Origin: Pegea sp. RAD2-039
Lineage: Eukaryota > Chordata > Thaliacea > Salpida > Salpidae
Assembly: GCA_034620365.1 (NCBI GenBank)
Contig: JAQGEQ010000058.1
Coordinates: 682,001 to 746,000 of the forward strand
Length of the DNA stretch: 64,000 nucleotides
Direction: 5' to 3'
The translations under genes and the position numbers were made by a program. How positions within the stretch are numbered: position 1 is the stretch's first letter; each line of letters begins with the position of its first letter. Below are positions 34,211-48,400 of this stretch, one piece after another. Below the pieces are notes generated by a model that did no database searches, was not told the DNA's origin, and saw only the letters and a list, made by a program, of their open reading frames with translations.

Positions 34211-37200
34211 TAAACGATAAATGATGTAAGACGTCGTACGCAGAACAGCACCACCATGCGGTGGTCGAATACCAGAGTAAATTCTGGAACTATAAAGAAA
34301 ATATTTCTGGTGTTCAGTTTGCTTATATGTCAATTATTCAGTTTTGTGAAGTTTTTTTCCCTTTTTTGTTTCCATATTTATTGCTTTATAGCCGGTGATA
34401 AAATATTGTTTTGAAATAAAACGTACTTTTTGAGTTTTTTACTTTTGTAAATTGAAATTAAAAATCAATAAAATTGTTTTAATATTATTATTGAGTCATT
34501 TGTTTGAACTGACAAGTTACTAGATTTCAGTTTCAACGAAGTCTAGCAAAGTTATATAGAATCAAATTTTCAAACAAAAAAAAGTTCATTATAGTTTATA
34601 CAGCTATTATTTGTTATTAAAAATTCAACATTTTCAAGAAAAGAATTTTTTATAAATTATTTTACTGATAAACTCTAGAGGTATTTACATCCGTTTCATT
34701 CTAGTTGTTATCATCAATGCTAAACAGAATTCAACCACAATATTTTTTTTATCTAAAAGTTATTCGGATATTAAGAAAAATGCTATTTTATCAGTAATTT
34801 TTTAAATTTTTAAAGTGGTAAACATTCAGACTAAGAGTAAAGTTTGAATGATTTTCCTTTCTTTCAATTTAAATCATTATTTAAATTCCTTGCTGGTCAT
34901 TTTTTAAACAAATATATGTTTTAAATTTTTCTATTTTCTACAATTTGTAATCAGCTGTTATTACTAGTCTGTCAACATTTAATCATAAATGTTCTTTTTA
35001 TATTTGTTTTTTCAAAACTAAAATTTTAATTTTTAAGATAAATCATGATTCTGAATAATTTTTATTTTATTTCTTTGTTTTTAAATTTTTGTTTTCAAAC
35101 CTCTAAACTTTTAAATAACTTAAATTTATTTTATTTAAATTTCACTTAAGCATATATGAAAATTAGCTTTTCAAATTTTATATTTTATTCTAATCCGTTC
35201 ACATCATATCAAGTTTATATTAAAAAAGATTAATCAGTAAAGTTAAAAATTTGATTTTAAATAAATTATAAATTTAAAAATATTTTAAAGATTTTATAAA
35301 CTTTATTTAAAATCTTATTTATCACAGCTTTAACTAGTATAAAAAAAGGGATAACAAAGTTTTAAATTAGGTAGTTTTTACAACATTACTCAAAAGTTTG
35401 AGTATTCAAATATCAATTCAATTCTTTTTTGGAAAAAAGTCACTTTAGAATTTAAAAAAAATTTTTAAACGTTTAATCTAATTTACTTAAGTAAATTAGC
35501 TAAAGGTGTGTTCACGTTTTTACAAATCAATCAACTCAGAACTTATTTTTTGTTCATGGAAGAAAAGGTTCCAGCAGATTAATCTTAAGGAAGTGTTTTA
35601 AATGGAATGAAGAGAATTTATTGAAAGAAAGATTTTTGAAATTTTATTTAACTTCCAAGTAACTGAAATTTTCTACATTAAGGCCTTCTACTTTTCAGTA
35701 ACTTCTTTACAACATATACAACATCAAGTAAAATTTACTTTAAATGTTTTATTAACCAGCTTATTCAATGTATTTAAATATAATGTTTTGTTTGTGTAAT
35801 TATTGTAGCTTTTCAAGAAGTATTTAATTTAAAGTCATCAAACCAAATAATTTTCCAGCTTATATTTTGAACTTTTAACATTACTTCTTTTAAATTATAT
35901 CATCTGATAATTAACAAGTTGTTATCTGATAACATGTTTGATTTGATAAAACTTTGAATTATAGTTATGAAATTGTTATCTTATATAAGACGTATGCATC
36001 TATCAAATATGCTTTTATTTTCTCTAAACATAGAGTAACCCAAGAGAATTTATTCGATTTGCTGCCTTCTGAAACAAGAAAGTTATTTAATGAGATTAAT
36101 ATCACTACTGTTTAAATAAATTAATTTGTGCTAAATTAATTCTACCACAAAGGTATGTTGACAGTGAATTAGTGAAACCAAAAAACTTTTTGTTCCAAGT
36201 TATATTCAAACAATTCGCCAAATACCATCTCAATATTACAGCATAAAAAAGTTTTTATTTTTATTTTAACCTAGAATGTATGATTCAATAATGTATAAAC
36301 TTTCACTAAATCATTTTTCAAGGTAGTTTTGGGGGTTTATCAGGAACGTTTTTTTTTGTATCAAACATTTTTAATTTTGTGTGAGTTTGATAAAAAAATT
36401 TTTTGTGTATTTTATTCCGTAGTGAGCAAAAAACTATATTTTTTAACCATTTTGTTTAATCAATTTGTATTTTACCATTATAAACTATTTTCAATAAAAT
36501 TTTGTAACATATTTTATTGTAGTTTTTTAGCATCAAAACAAACATTATTTTTGAGAATATATTTTAAACAGTTTAATTATTAGTTTAATTTTTAAATAGT
36601 TTTATGATATAATATTTAAAGCAAATATTTATTACGTAAGTTCATCTGCTGTTAGTGGTTCTCTATATTCTATAAAATTTACCCAAAAATGTGGTAAGCA
36701 TTTAAAACTTTAGCAAATGAATATTTTTAAATTTTCAAAAATTCCCATCTAAAAAAAGATAATCAATCATATAAAATAAAGTACGGTTTTAATAAACTTG
36801 TAAAAAGTAATTTAGAAAATTTACATATGACTAACTCTAGAAATATTGTGTGGTTTTCTAAACTTTACAGTTTGTTGGGAAGTAAAAGCCAAGAGTATTT
36901 GTTTCATATAAAATAGAAGGAATAGGAAATAACAAAATGAAAAAAAAAGATTTTATGAATCGAAGGAAACAGGTGCTACTTTTGTAAATACTGTATCTAG
37001 GTGAACTGACAGAAGTCAATACTTCTTCCTTCCTTCTCACTTGTCACTCATACACGGATTTATAACAAGATGTTTACTTGTTAGAATAAGATCTTTATAA
37101 AAAAAAACTAGTAGTCAGCAAATCTTAAATACTTATAAAATTAATGTATTTATTTATTCTAGTTTAATTCTTATCTTTTTGTATTTTTTGTAGGAGGAAT

Positions 37201-37717
37201 TAATTAAACACTAAACTATTTTTATCAGTTAATTAACTTCTCTGCAAGTGACATTTTTTCATATCTGAAATTATATCATGATATAGGATATGTTGCAATA
37301 ATAATTTAAAGCAACCTAATCAGTCAGCGGTTATTTTTACGACCAGTTGTTTACAATTTATAAAAGATTCAGACTTTATACAAAATTTTGATTTGTTTTT
37401 AATCAGCAAAAACAAACAAAATAAACATCAAATAAACCATCCTTTGAAGGTTATCAAAAACCATTGATTGTTTAATTTAAAAATAAATCTATTTGATGTA
37501 TCAATAAAAATATTCTGTCTTTTGATACATGTTTGATTGGTATACGAATCAAGTTTTGTTTAACAATTTCGTGAACAAATACTGATAAGTAAAATAAATA
37601 GAGAAACTGAAAACAATTCTGATCATTTACTGATGTCATTATTTAAGAATCTTTTTTATTTTATTAAACTGTATTTGATGGTCACCAAATTCTTTAAAAC
37701 TCTTTTTTAACTTTCAG
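34211..37717. other. 3' UTR of IGFBP gene and AT-rich intergenic
   Basis: AATAAA at 34415-34420 lies 205 bases after the IGFBP stop. Beyond it the DNA is AT-rich with no supported gene. The plus-strand open frame 36329-36583 is dominated by Phe/Leu/Tyr from T-runs. A TTTTTTAACTTTCAG acceptor (AG at 37716-37717) precedes the next gene by 23 nt. Confidence 0.55.
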
Positions 37718-37740
37718 CTAGATCGACCATCACTCGCAAT

Positions 37741-38184
37741 ATGTCTTTAAGTCACTCTTTCTTGATCCTTCTGGTTCTTCGTTACACTTCATCAGCCTAC
37801 CTAGTTGCTCCTATTTTTGAGAGTATTGAAGTAGGAAGTGGTTCTGGTTTTGAACCATGTCCTGAAGTGCGTCCAGATTGTGAGATGAAGTTGAAAGTCC
37901 TGGAGAATGGAAGATGGTGTGATACCTGTGCACTTGGAGAAAATGAACCTTGTAGCATCGAGTATCCTTTTTGTGGACCAAAATTAAACTGTCTTCCTTC
38001 TAGTATAGAACCATCTCTTCAGCGTCATCTATTCCAGAAGGAGCTGAAGTTGGTTTGCAGAGAACCTCGACAATTTCTTCGGAATATGATTGAGTTGATG
38101 AAAGCAGCATTCGAAGATGGGAACAAAATCCTATACACTAAGTTGCAGGAAGAACTACATCAATTAGAGAAATGGTTGTACTAA
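37741..38184 (+). CDS. Short secreted IGFBP N-domain protein lacking the thyroglobulin domain
   Basis: A single-exon 147-residue protein. A hydrophobic signal peptide (about 1-19) is followed by an acidic Gly/Ser stretch and an IGFBP-type N-domain with eight cysteines spaced as in the neighbour at 33216: PC, DC, WCDTCALGENEPC, FC, KLNC and VC. The rest is a charged helical tail ending EKWLY. The thyroglobulin type-1 half of a true IGFBP is absent: the frame stops at TAA, AATAAA follows at 38286-38291, and no CWCV-type exon is seen further down. The shared cysteine pattern and position suggest a tandem duplication followed by loss of the C-terminal exons. It may bind insulin-like peptides with lower affinity, as isolated IGFBP N-domains can, or be a distinct signalling protein. 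Function is inference. Confidence 0.85.
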   Translation: MSLSHSFLILLVLRYTSSAYLVAPIFESIEVGSGSGFEPCPEVRPDCEMKLKVLENGRWCDTCALGENEPCSIEYPFCGPKLNCLPSSIEPSLQRHLFQKELKLVCREPRQFLRNMIELMKAAFEDGNKILYTKLQEELHQLEKWLY

Positions 38185-41100
38185 ACATTTGAAAGATTTC
38201 GAATCATTTACTCGGAACAATTTCTGATTTATATATTGTAAGGTTCTTATTTTCCAGCAATCGTCGTTCTCACATTTACTCAATTAATAAAATCTCTGCA
38301 TAAATCGAATTGTTTTAATTATCTGAAGGCATTTAAGAAGTTTCATCAGATCTCTAAGTTTGCTGTGATTGAATCAATTACAACGACAAGAATTTTATCA
38401 TGAAAAAGTAAACTTTTTATTGGTACAAATCAGTTTCACTAGGTTTTGATGGCGTAAACACTTTAAGAAAAAATATAAGTTGCTCATAACAAGTTATAAA
38501 AATTTATCAGTTAGTAATATATATATATAGCAATCTATTTAAGGTTTGGGGGTCTAAAGAATCTGTTTTAATCAACGCCTTATTATAATTTTTTATTGGT
38601 GGCTTTTAGAGTTATATTATAAGTTATATTTAATTTATTTATTTTTAATTATCATAATAAAATCAGCTAAGAAATCTAACTTATTTTTAAAAGTAAATTT
38701 TATGCAATCCATTTTGTAATCTTATTTAAATGCTATCTTTATAAAAGCAAATACTTTTTTGTGGAAGTATATTTTTTAGTTTCTGTCAAAGTGTAGATAA
38801 GATATCGAACCATGCTTGATAATATCATTAGAACCCTCTTTATAGCTTTGATCTTTGTGAAAGTGATTAATCTTACTGAAGCAACGAATATTTGCTTATA
38901 TTCAAATAACTTTTTAAAACTTTTATAAAACTGATAAATTTCAAAACTTCAACAAAACTGAAATTCATGAAATAAATTATTCAGATTTATAGAAATGTAA
39001 TGAATGGCATCACCAAGTGGTTAGAAAAAACTAAGTTTAAATAGCTTTTTTTCTCAGATTAATTGACCACTTTTAAAAGAAATTTCTACTTATAAAAATA
39101 TTTTTTTTTATATTTAGTGATAGAATCTTTCCAAAAAAACTAAAGTTGTTGTTGTGAATTAAAAATAAAATAAAAACTATTATTTTATAAATTATAAATA
39201 TATTCAATAAGAATATAGCCTCATAAAAAATCAAACAATTCTTAATTTTGATACCGAATACTTTTAACAATGTTACACGCAATAAGTTGTTTTATTTAAA
39301 ATTAAATAAATTATTACAAGAAGCAAGCATTTAATAAAAACTTTCGCTTCAAAATAGTTTTAGCTACAAAACGGATAAAAAATTACACAAACTGAAATTG
39401 ATAACTTCTTAGATTTATTTTAGCTCTTTAAAGTTAGTTTAGCTGGATTATAATGATTTTTAACAAAATAAATCTGAACTTTAAAAAATGAATAGACTAA
39501 GGACTAATTAACTACAAAAAAGCAATTTCTTAAATTATTTTTATAAATTTTTATTACTTTTAAGTTTTTAGATTAATAACTTACATTTTTAAAAACTTTT
39601 TGATTTACTTTAGACGGATTTCAATAATTAGTTGCAAACTATTAAAGAAATAAATAAAGTTTGCAGCAAATATTTGTTTACAATTTACAAAACAACCTTT
39701 TTGAATTTCAATTATTTACAATCTACGAAATATACTAAATATGACTAAACAAAATAGTTTAGTATTTTTTAAATTTTAATGAGAAACACTAAGGTGTAGA
39801 ATTTTTAAAGTGTGAGGATTTATTGATTATAAAAAAGATAAAAAAATAGTTTCATTAAATGGTGTTTACAAAATTTATTCTAATGATATTTAAAGTTGTC
39901 ATGAAACAATTTTTTTTATACTAAGTGTCCTATCAATAAATAAACTTTTCTTTTTCGGAAAGTTCAAAACATGTTTTCGGCCGTTTTGGGGGTGTAAGTT
40001 TTGACCTAAAAATCGTGTAAAGTAATATTATTAACGACAAAATCTGCAAAAATCTACAAGTTTAAGTATTTCCTGCACAGTACAAATAATCACGCTTAGA
40101 TGGACATTCAATTCAATTAGTAAATTTATTTTGAGTTAGTTTTCTTAAAGAATATTCTTAAAATTTTGATATATCATTTTTGACATCTTTTATTTTTTGT
40201 GCATAAAATTTAATTATGTCGGTTAGTTTGTTAGAAATTTCGATAATTAAATGTTGATATTTGTGAAATTATGAAATCTACATTTTTAAGAACTCATAGA
40301 AGTTTCTGACCAAAAAAACTGAGTAATCAAATTTCTACTATTTCAAAAAACTGTTTAATAAACAAAGCTTGTAAAAAATAAATTTTATGTAGAAATGAAG
40401 ATGCTAAATTAAAAATAAAATAAATGAGTATGTGTTTCCAGGATTATAATAAAACAAATATTTGATATAAACCAGAATAAAATGATAAATTTTTATTAAC
40501 AGCATTCAAAGTTGTCGGCCACTAAACTACTAACAGCAAGTCTGAATGATCAGTAAGCGATAAAAACGGTGAAATTGATAATAAATAATTGTTTGTCTCA
40601 TTTTCCTAACTAATCTTTTGTTAACTAACAAGAGAAAAAGAATTACTAATAAATTTATACAAGCGTTATCGATACAACAGTGGATTTTTGCTTGCTTATA
40701 AGTCTGTTAAAACTGTCTAAATTATAAACTTAACGTTTATTTCTTATAAATCAATCTAGAAATGTGAGCTTAAGCACTTTATGTGGTTTCAAAGATCATT
40801 GTGCTTGAATAGAAAGTTTTAATGACTATGTTTCTGAAGGACATAGAAAGATACATATAGCAGTATTGTTTCTTAATTTCTTTTGTCGAAATTAATCCGA
40901 GTAAAACCCTGTTTTGATCTTTAGTTGTATTTTTTTTGTATTTTTTGTAGTACGTTTGTGTACCTTGTTCATATTTTGATATCTACAAATATTATTTTAA
41001 TTATTCGAATTTATACAATGATCAAAGCAATTTACTGATACGCTCTTAAAATAAATAACTGTTACTAATAGTTATAAATATATACTTTATACAAAATAAA

Positions 41101-42376
41101 TGAACATTTGCTACTACTTTTGCAACAATTTAAATAAATTGAAATACAATCATTCAGTTGTTTTTATCTTAATAAATCTGCGTTTAGAAAAATATAATAT
41201 TTCAAAAATAGTTTTATTTTAAATCAATCACTTAATACCAGTAATGTATTCTATGTTTAAAAATACTTGAACAGTTTATGAGAAATCTTTTTATAATGTT
41301 TATTTTCAAAAAATATTAAACAAAAGAATGAGACCACTTAAAACACTTAATCTTGCTTTTAATCGTTAGTATATAAATCCTTATAACAATTATTTACACA
41401 AAACTGAAACATTTTTCTTTTACATTATAGTTACTTATGTGAATAAACGGCTTACAATTATTTTCTAAAGAAAATAAAACTTTATTTATTAAGTATTACT
41501 GAAGAGTAACATTGAATCATTTTTTTATATTTTAAAATCGATTATAAATAACTTTACACCATTTACATATATTTGATATCATAGGTACAAATTATTCTCT
41601 AAATTTGTTCAATTGATTTTTCCTATAAAAATATAATTACATTATTGCAGAACATAATACCCACACAGTTTTTGTAAAGTTTTTTCAAAGCCATACTATC
41701 TTTATTACTCATTTAGTTTTCTTAAATCGAAACGAAGACAAGACGTAGAATTCGAGTGGTCTATTGTAATCAGAAAAAGGCTTGGAACTCGTCCTTCAAA
41801 ACCTCCCAAGCTGATCTAAAGTCATTAACGTCCGAACCGCACTCTAGCTGCTAGATCTTTTTTTAGTTCTAAAATCCTTAACAATTTTATAAAACGTTTG
41901 CAGATATATTTAGTTATAACTTATCACTGTTAGTATAGAGAGTAGAAGATAAAGTTGCATAGAAGTTATTCTTTTATTTTATGAATAAAATAATCAAATA
42001 ATCTTTGGTTTTTTGTAAGAAATATTTATTTTTTAACTTAGTTTCTTTAACTTCAATAAGCTTTGATCAAAATTTTAAAAACTCTTTTCAAAACTTACTT
42101 GCTTATTTACACAAATTATCTTAAGACTTCGACTGTTGTGTTAAAAGTTTAAATAGAATCTGTTGGAATTTATATTTGAAAATACTATTTAAGTAATACT
42201 TCATTTCATTTAAGGTATGTGCGTTTGTTTTATTCTTGATGGGTTCTTAAAGTTATTTTTAAAACAATAAATTTAAAAACTTTGTAGACAATCTTGTTAA
42301 CCTATAAATATATAAAAGATTGTTTTGCTTTTCTATAACTATGTCTTTGTTTATTTAATTTTTACTTATCTTTTAG
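38185..42376. other. AT-rich intergenic
   Basis: After the poly(A) signal at 38286-38291 no gene is seen for about 4 kb. A short, relatively GC-rich patch (about 41740-41865) stands out but codes for nothing recognisable. TTACTTATCTTTTAG (AG at 42375-42376) is a likely trans-splice acceptor 28 nt before the SLC6 start. Confidence 0.5.
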
Positions 42377-42404
42377 AATCAATTCATTCTTCAAAGTCTT
42401 TGTA

Positions 42405-45400
42405 ATGGCAAAAGAAGACACCAGTATAGATCTCAAAAAGTGAGTTAAAAAAATCAAAGAGAATTTATATTTTATACTATCAAATTCTTATCTAAAGTAT
42501 ATTTAAATTATTATTAATTTATAACTATCTATAAACTATAATCCTTTACAAGAATTTATCCAACAAAGTTATCGATTAGAATAATACCAAAAATATCTGT
42601 ATTTTATAAATGAGATAAATATATTCTAGTTAAATTGGTTTTTAGTGGATTTAATTTTAACAATTTTTGTTCATTTGACTTTATTCTATTCCTTACAAGA
42701 TTTAACTTGATAAGATTATTTTCATTTTTGAATCTAATCCTTTAAAAAGCTTTTTACGATACACTTAAGTTAATTCAAATAAAATATTTTGCATTCTTTT
42801 TAGTATTGATCAAACTTCAGAATAAGAATAAAAACTTTCCACCAATATATACTTATCGTATTTTTTGAAATTTAAATTAAAGAAATAAACGAGTTAACTT
42901 TATTCAATTTTTTTAATGAGATTTGAGAGAATGAAATTTCTAAATCTTCTGCAGCACTTCAACAGGAATTAGAGAGAAATGGAAGAAGAAAATAGATTTT
43001 GTCTTTTCGATAGCTGGAGGTTTTGTGGGACTTGGTAATGTCTGGAGATTTCCTTATCTTTGTTTCAAGAATGGGGGTGGTAATTAAATATCATTTTAGT
43101 ACTTTACTGAGCTTTAAAATATCATGCACAGATTACAATTAAAATATTTTGAAATCAATTTATTAGTTTAGTTAATTGTAAAACTAAATTTTCATCATCA
43201 ACTTTAGGGGCGTTTCTCATCCCTTACGTTTTATTTGTTCTTCTCGGATCTCTACCAATTTTCTTTTTGGAGGTTGCTATTGGGCAGTACACCAGTATGG
43301 GAAGCTCATTGGCTTTTAATTGTGTTCCTATTATGAAAGGTAAAATTATTTGTCTTAGAGCATCAAATACTTTATATAATAATTGAGAGAAACAAACTCA
43401 TTTAACTGTATACCTCTGATGTCTTGATGATTCTGAGCTTTATGAATCTTGAAACAATTTAATTATTTGCTTATAATAGCTCACTTATATTTCATGCACC
43501 GTATAAATTAGCTAGTTTAAGTCTTTTTCTAAAATTGTAACGTTTTTTTTAGATAAAAATTTTTTGAGGTTTCTGTGTTTAGCAGTTTTAATTAAATCTC
43601 AAGAGTAAATGACAACAGTTTACAAAATGCAAAAAAAAAGTTTTAAAACTTTGCCTATTTATCTGTTAAAAGAGTTATTTAATCTGAAATAACCTTTGAT
43701 TGAACCAAGTTAACGATAAATTCGATTTACTGACACAAATTCTAATCGAATTTACCAATCATGAAACTGGAAATTAATTCCAAAACTTTTTTTCAAACAG
43801 CTTAAGCTTTAGTGAAAAGCTTATTAGCTCAAATCAATTACTTTCTTGCTACTTAAATAATGAAAAGTCTCATTAAAAACAATCAAGTAACTAAAAATAG
43901 TTCGAATAGGTAAATGTTTTGAAACAGCTTATGTTTAATGTTCTATTTAGTACTTAGAAAGAAAAGTAAAAGACAATATGTTTGAGTAGCTTCAAGTACT
44001 GTGGTTATAAGTAAAGTTAAGACAAGTCTACAGCCATTGAAGGCTGTTTTAACTGCTTGAAAGCATAATCTATATGTAAGTTAAACGTGTATTCGAGTTT
44101 TAATGGCTTTTCGTCTGCACTCAAAAATAATTAATTGTTTTATGATACCATTAGGTTAAGTTGCTCATTTGTGTAGAAGTTTATTTAGATGATTTGTTTT
44201 AGGTATTGGAATTGCAGTGAACATGATCAACTTTCATCTTAATACTTACTATGCTGTCATCTTGGCATGGAGCGCTCGATACTTTTTCGCTTCAATGGCT
44301 TCTGTACTCCCTTGGGAATCTTGCGATAATCATTTCAATACTGAGAACTGTTTTGTGTTTGGTAAAAACACCAGCTACCTCAACTCAACTCAGATCAGAA
44401 ACTCATCAACAGGAAATTCAACTTCAGCAGTCGTTGAATTTTGGGAGTAAGCTTTGGTTTTTGAATTGAATAAAATGATAGTGGTGACACAAACTGAAAC
44501 ATAATTGATTTTACAGAAGAGGTGTCTTAGCAAAGTCGAGTGGTTTGAGTGAAATAGGTGAGATTCAATGGGAATTGCTTTTGTGTTTACTTCTCACATG
44601 GGTAGTTATGTACTTTTGCATATGGAAGGGTATTGGATGGACAAGCAAAGTCAGTTTAAGTTTGAACTTCACGCATTTAAGACATTGGTAACAGAGCTAA
44701 AAATAAAATAAAATTAGATAAATCTCAAAAAAGGAATAATAATTTATGATTTGTATGAGATGAAATCAACTTTAATCTGATATTTTAACATTTTCTATAA
44801 TGTTACTTCAGCAATAACTTGGTTGGAATAGAAAAACAAAATTATTACAAACATAATAACGCTAAAAACAAAATTATACTTTAATTGCAAAAGTATCAAT
44901 GTGAAAATAACATCTAAGTTTTTGTAAGCCAATTATGACCAAGTACGCTTTAGTAACCTGTTTGATATCTGCTCAGGTGGTTTACTTCACATCAACATTT
45001 CCACTCTTACTTCTTCTTGTTCTTCTCGTCCGAGGAATCACTTTGGATGGAGCAGTAGACGGGATTATCTGGTATTTGAGACCAGATTTAAAGAAACTTA
45101 AAAACACTCAGGTTAATGGAAATTACAAAAACCAACATTACTTGCACTCAATTATTGGATATTTAAAATTGTTACCAACAACTTTTTCTTATCAAAACCC
45201 TTTCAACATTATAAGTTTAATCAAATTAAGCTTTTTGCATCTTTCCATTTCTAGTTTTATTCTGTAACACTTAAGGCAGATAAGTAATCTGCAAGCTTAT
45301 GAAAGTATTGTGCTTTTAGATAACTATTTATTGATCTAGTAATTCAAGATCCTAAGATATTTATAACACAAAAACTTTACAGGTTTGGCTGGATGCTGCA

Positions 45401-48400
45401 AACCAGGTATTCTTTTCATACGCTCTTTGTAAAGGTATGATTATTACTATGGGAAGTTACAATGAATACAAGTACAATAGCTATAGGTAAACTATTTTGA
45501 TTATTTGTAAATTACTTTTTTTAATGAAAGACTTTATTTACACAACTTTTCACGTGGAAATATAAACAAAGCCGAATCTTTCGTAGAATCTATCTCTAAA
45601 TTTTCATAATTTTACTTTCTTAGAGATTGCATTCTTCTATCTTGTCTAAATAGTGGAGTAAGTATAGTTGCTGGATTTGCAATATTCCCAGTTCTCGGCT
45701 TTATGGCGAAGAAACAGGTACTCTATTAGCCCTAAAGCTGGTTTTGTTGTTTTTTTAATTAAAAAGATTAAAATTATCAAAATCTAACTTCTAATCTTAC
45801 AAAAATTTTCAGAACGTTACTATCGAAGAAGTTGTTCAGTTTGGACCTGGTCTCGCATTTATTGCTTATCCAAAAGCTCTTACTCTGATGCCTTTACCAC
45901 AGTTTTGGGGATGCCTTTTCTTCTTTATGTTGTTCATGCTCGGCTTGGATAGTGAAGTAAGTCTTTCTAAGCTTATTAAAAAGTCCAATAAGAATTCTTT
46001 TTAACTCATAGAAGACATAAAAGTCTTTATACCTATAAGTCTTTCCTTTTTTATCCTTTTTCTTTCTCTGCATAAAATTTTCAGCTGCTTGTGTATGAAG
46101 AGTAAGGATGCTAACCAAAAAACTTTTGTCTCGGCTTCACTGACAGTTCGTCGGCCTAGAGACACTGATAGCTGCTTTTGTCGACTTGTATCCGGTTTGG
46201 TTTACAAAACCTTGGAGACGAGAACTTGTTCTGGCTCTTCTTTGCCTTATTCAGTTCGTGGTTGGACTCAGTATGGTGACAAACGTAAGTTGTTATCTTT
46301 CAACTGTTTAGTTGGGTGATCAGATGAACTTTTATTTGTTTTTATCGTTTGAGCTGTGACGAAAAGGCTTGAAAATTGCAGCTTAGTAGAAAACTTCCAA
46401 ATTGTAGCAAAACGGTTCTATTTTTGAACGTGTTTGTGCTTAAACACTTTCCTTCTACTTAGATTCAAAGCACTTTTGTGCACAAGGAACCCTGAAGAAT
46501 TGATGTTTAGTTTTCTTTTAAGTAATTTCATCTCACTCGCATCATGAAAGGAACAAGTAGATTGTGAGATAGTGTTTGTAAACTTTAGCGTCAGTGAAAA
46601 TATATTTGTCAGTTCGTATAAGAAAGTTGAAAGAGTGTTGTTATATCACCTTGGTGGTGAGTAAATTTTCTTGATAGTTAAAGCTACAAACTTCTGTGAA
46701 AACTTTTGAACATTTTTGATTTATGTTTAATAGGGAGGAGTCTATGTCTTTCATATGTTTGACAACTATGGAGCTGCTGGATGGTGTTTGCTTTTTATAG
46801 CTTTATGTGAATGTATAGCGATAGCCTGGATGTTTGGAATCAATAGATTTTGGAACCATGTCTGTGAAATGATAGGATTTGTACCAGCTGTGCCACTTTT
46901 TAAATGGTGTTGGGCTGTTATCACACCTCTAAGTACTTCTGTAAGTTAAAAAAAAACACCTTTTAATTGTACAATCAAACTTCAAACAATATTTAATTTT
47001 GTTTGTAAAAAATAGGTTAAAAAAATTAAACATCATGTTCTGTCAATTATTAAGAGATACTAGTAACCTACTTAGTAATTTGCAGGGTAGTAAGTTGATG
47101 TGTATTTGAATAATTGGTACAAGCTAAATTTATGTATTAGTATATTTTATTTGTGATTAATGTTTGTAGAACCTTCAAAATAATTTAAGTTTGATGTCGA
47201 CTAAGTAGTTGTAGAAAAAGTAGCACAAAGTTCAAACTCAAGTTTTAAATTAGCTATATTATTCTTTTTAATTATTCTATAAAACAAACTTGTTCTAGCG
47301 TGTAATAGTATAACATCAATGTATAGCTAAATACAGATATTGTCTTTAAAGACAAGTTTTATTGACTATTTCAATTAATTATATTTTAGATAAATGCCTA
47401 TTTAAACTTCTATAAGTGTATAGCTAAGAAGTAAAATCTTATTTAAAACTTTGTAGGTCATAGTTAGTGATTGTGTTAAATCATAACGCTTGTTATACTT
47501 ATTTTTGACAAGGAATTACTTAATTAGAAATGACTTCAGTAATGTTATATATCCTTATTACGTGTGTGAACATGCACTGATGTCATTGACCAATCAGTTT
47601 AGGTCAAATATAGAAATATAGTATTTGTCTAGTTAAGCTCTTATTTAAATGTTAAAACTTGTCAACTTTCATGTTAACAAATTAACTTTAGAAATTATAA
47701 ACTTATGAAATACAATTATATTTTTATAAATTAAAAAATAAATTTCAGCTTTCTGTTTTTATTACAATAGGTCTTGATGTTGGTAAGTTTAGCTTTCTAT
47801 AAGCCCCTAAAATATGGGGACTATGTCTATCCTGGCTGGGCACTTGCTGTTTGTTGGTTTTTAACTTTTTCATCTATTCTCTGGATACCAGGATATGCTT
47901 TGTATTACTATTTTTTCAAAACAAACGGAACCTTTCATGAGGTATTAGTTATTAAACTATATTAAAATGTATTTGCTTATGAATATTGTTAACCTCTAAT
48001 AAATGAAATAAGCTTGATATTTTATTAAAGAAAAAAACAATATATAAACTAAATAATTAAGTGTGAAATATTAAAATACTTTATGAAACTATATTGTTTT
48101 GACTACATCGATAACATCATAATTTAAAACAAACAGCTTTTTGTAATTCATCTCTGCATACCATCAACAAAAATTTAATAGCTAAAACTGAATTTTGGTA
48201 AATTAAAATTCTCTTTCGTCTATATCGAAACATCTAGAAATCGAATTATGTATTTCAAACGTGTTTAAAGAGAAGCATGAAATATTGAGAATCATGAAAG
48301 GTCGATTAAAACGTTATTTATTTTGTTTTGTATACAGCGTTGGCAACAATGTATCACTCCTCAGAATAAAGCTTCACTTTCCAAAATGCGACCAATTGGT

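Noticed and set aside
36329-36583. 84-codon frame between the IGFBP genes
   Set aside because: Almost entirely Phe, Leu, Tyr and Ile from poly-T; no credible protein.
45894-46118. Minus-strand frame across an SLC6 exon and intron
   Set aside because: Antisense shadow of the transporter exon 45813-45956 and its AT-rich intron.
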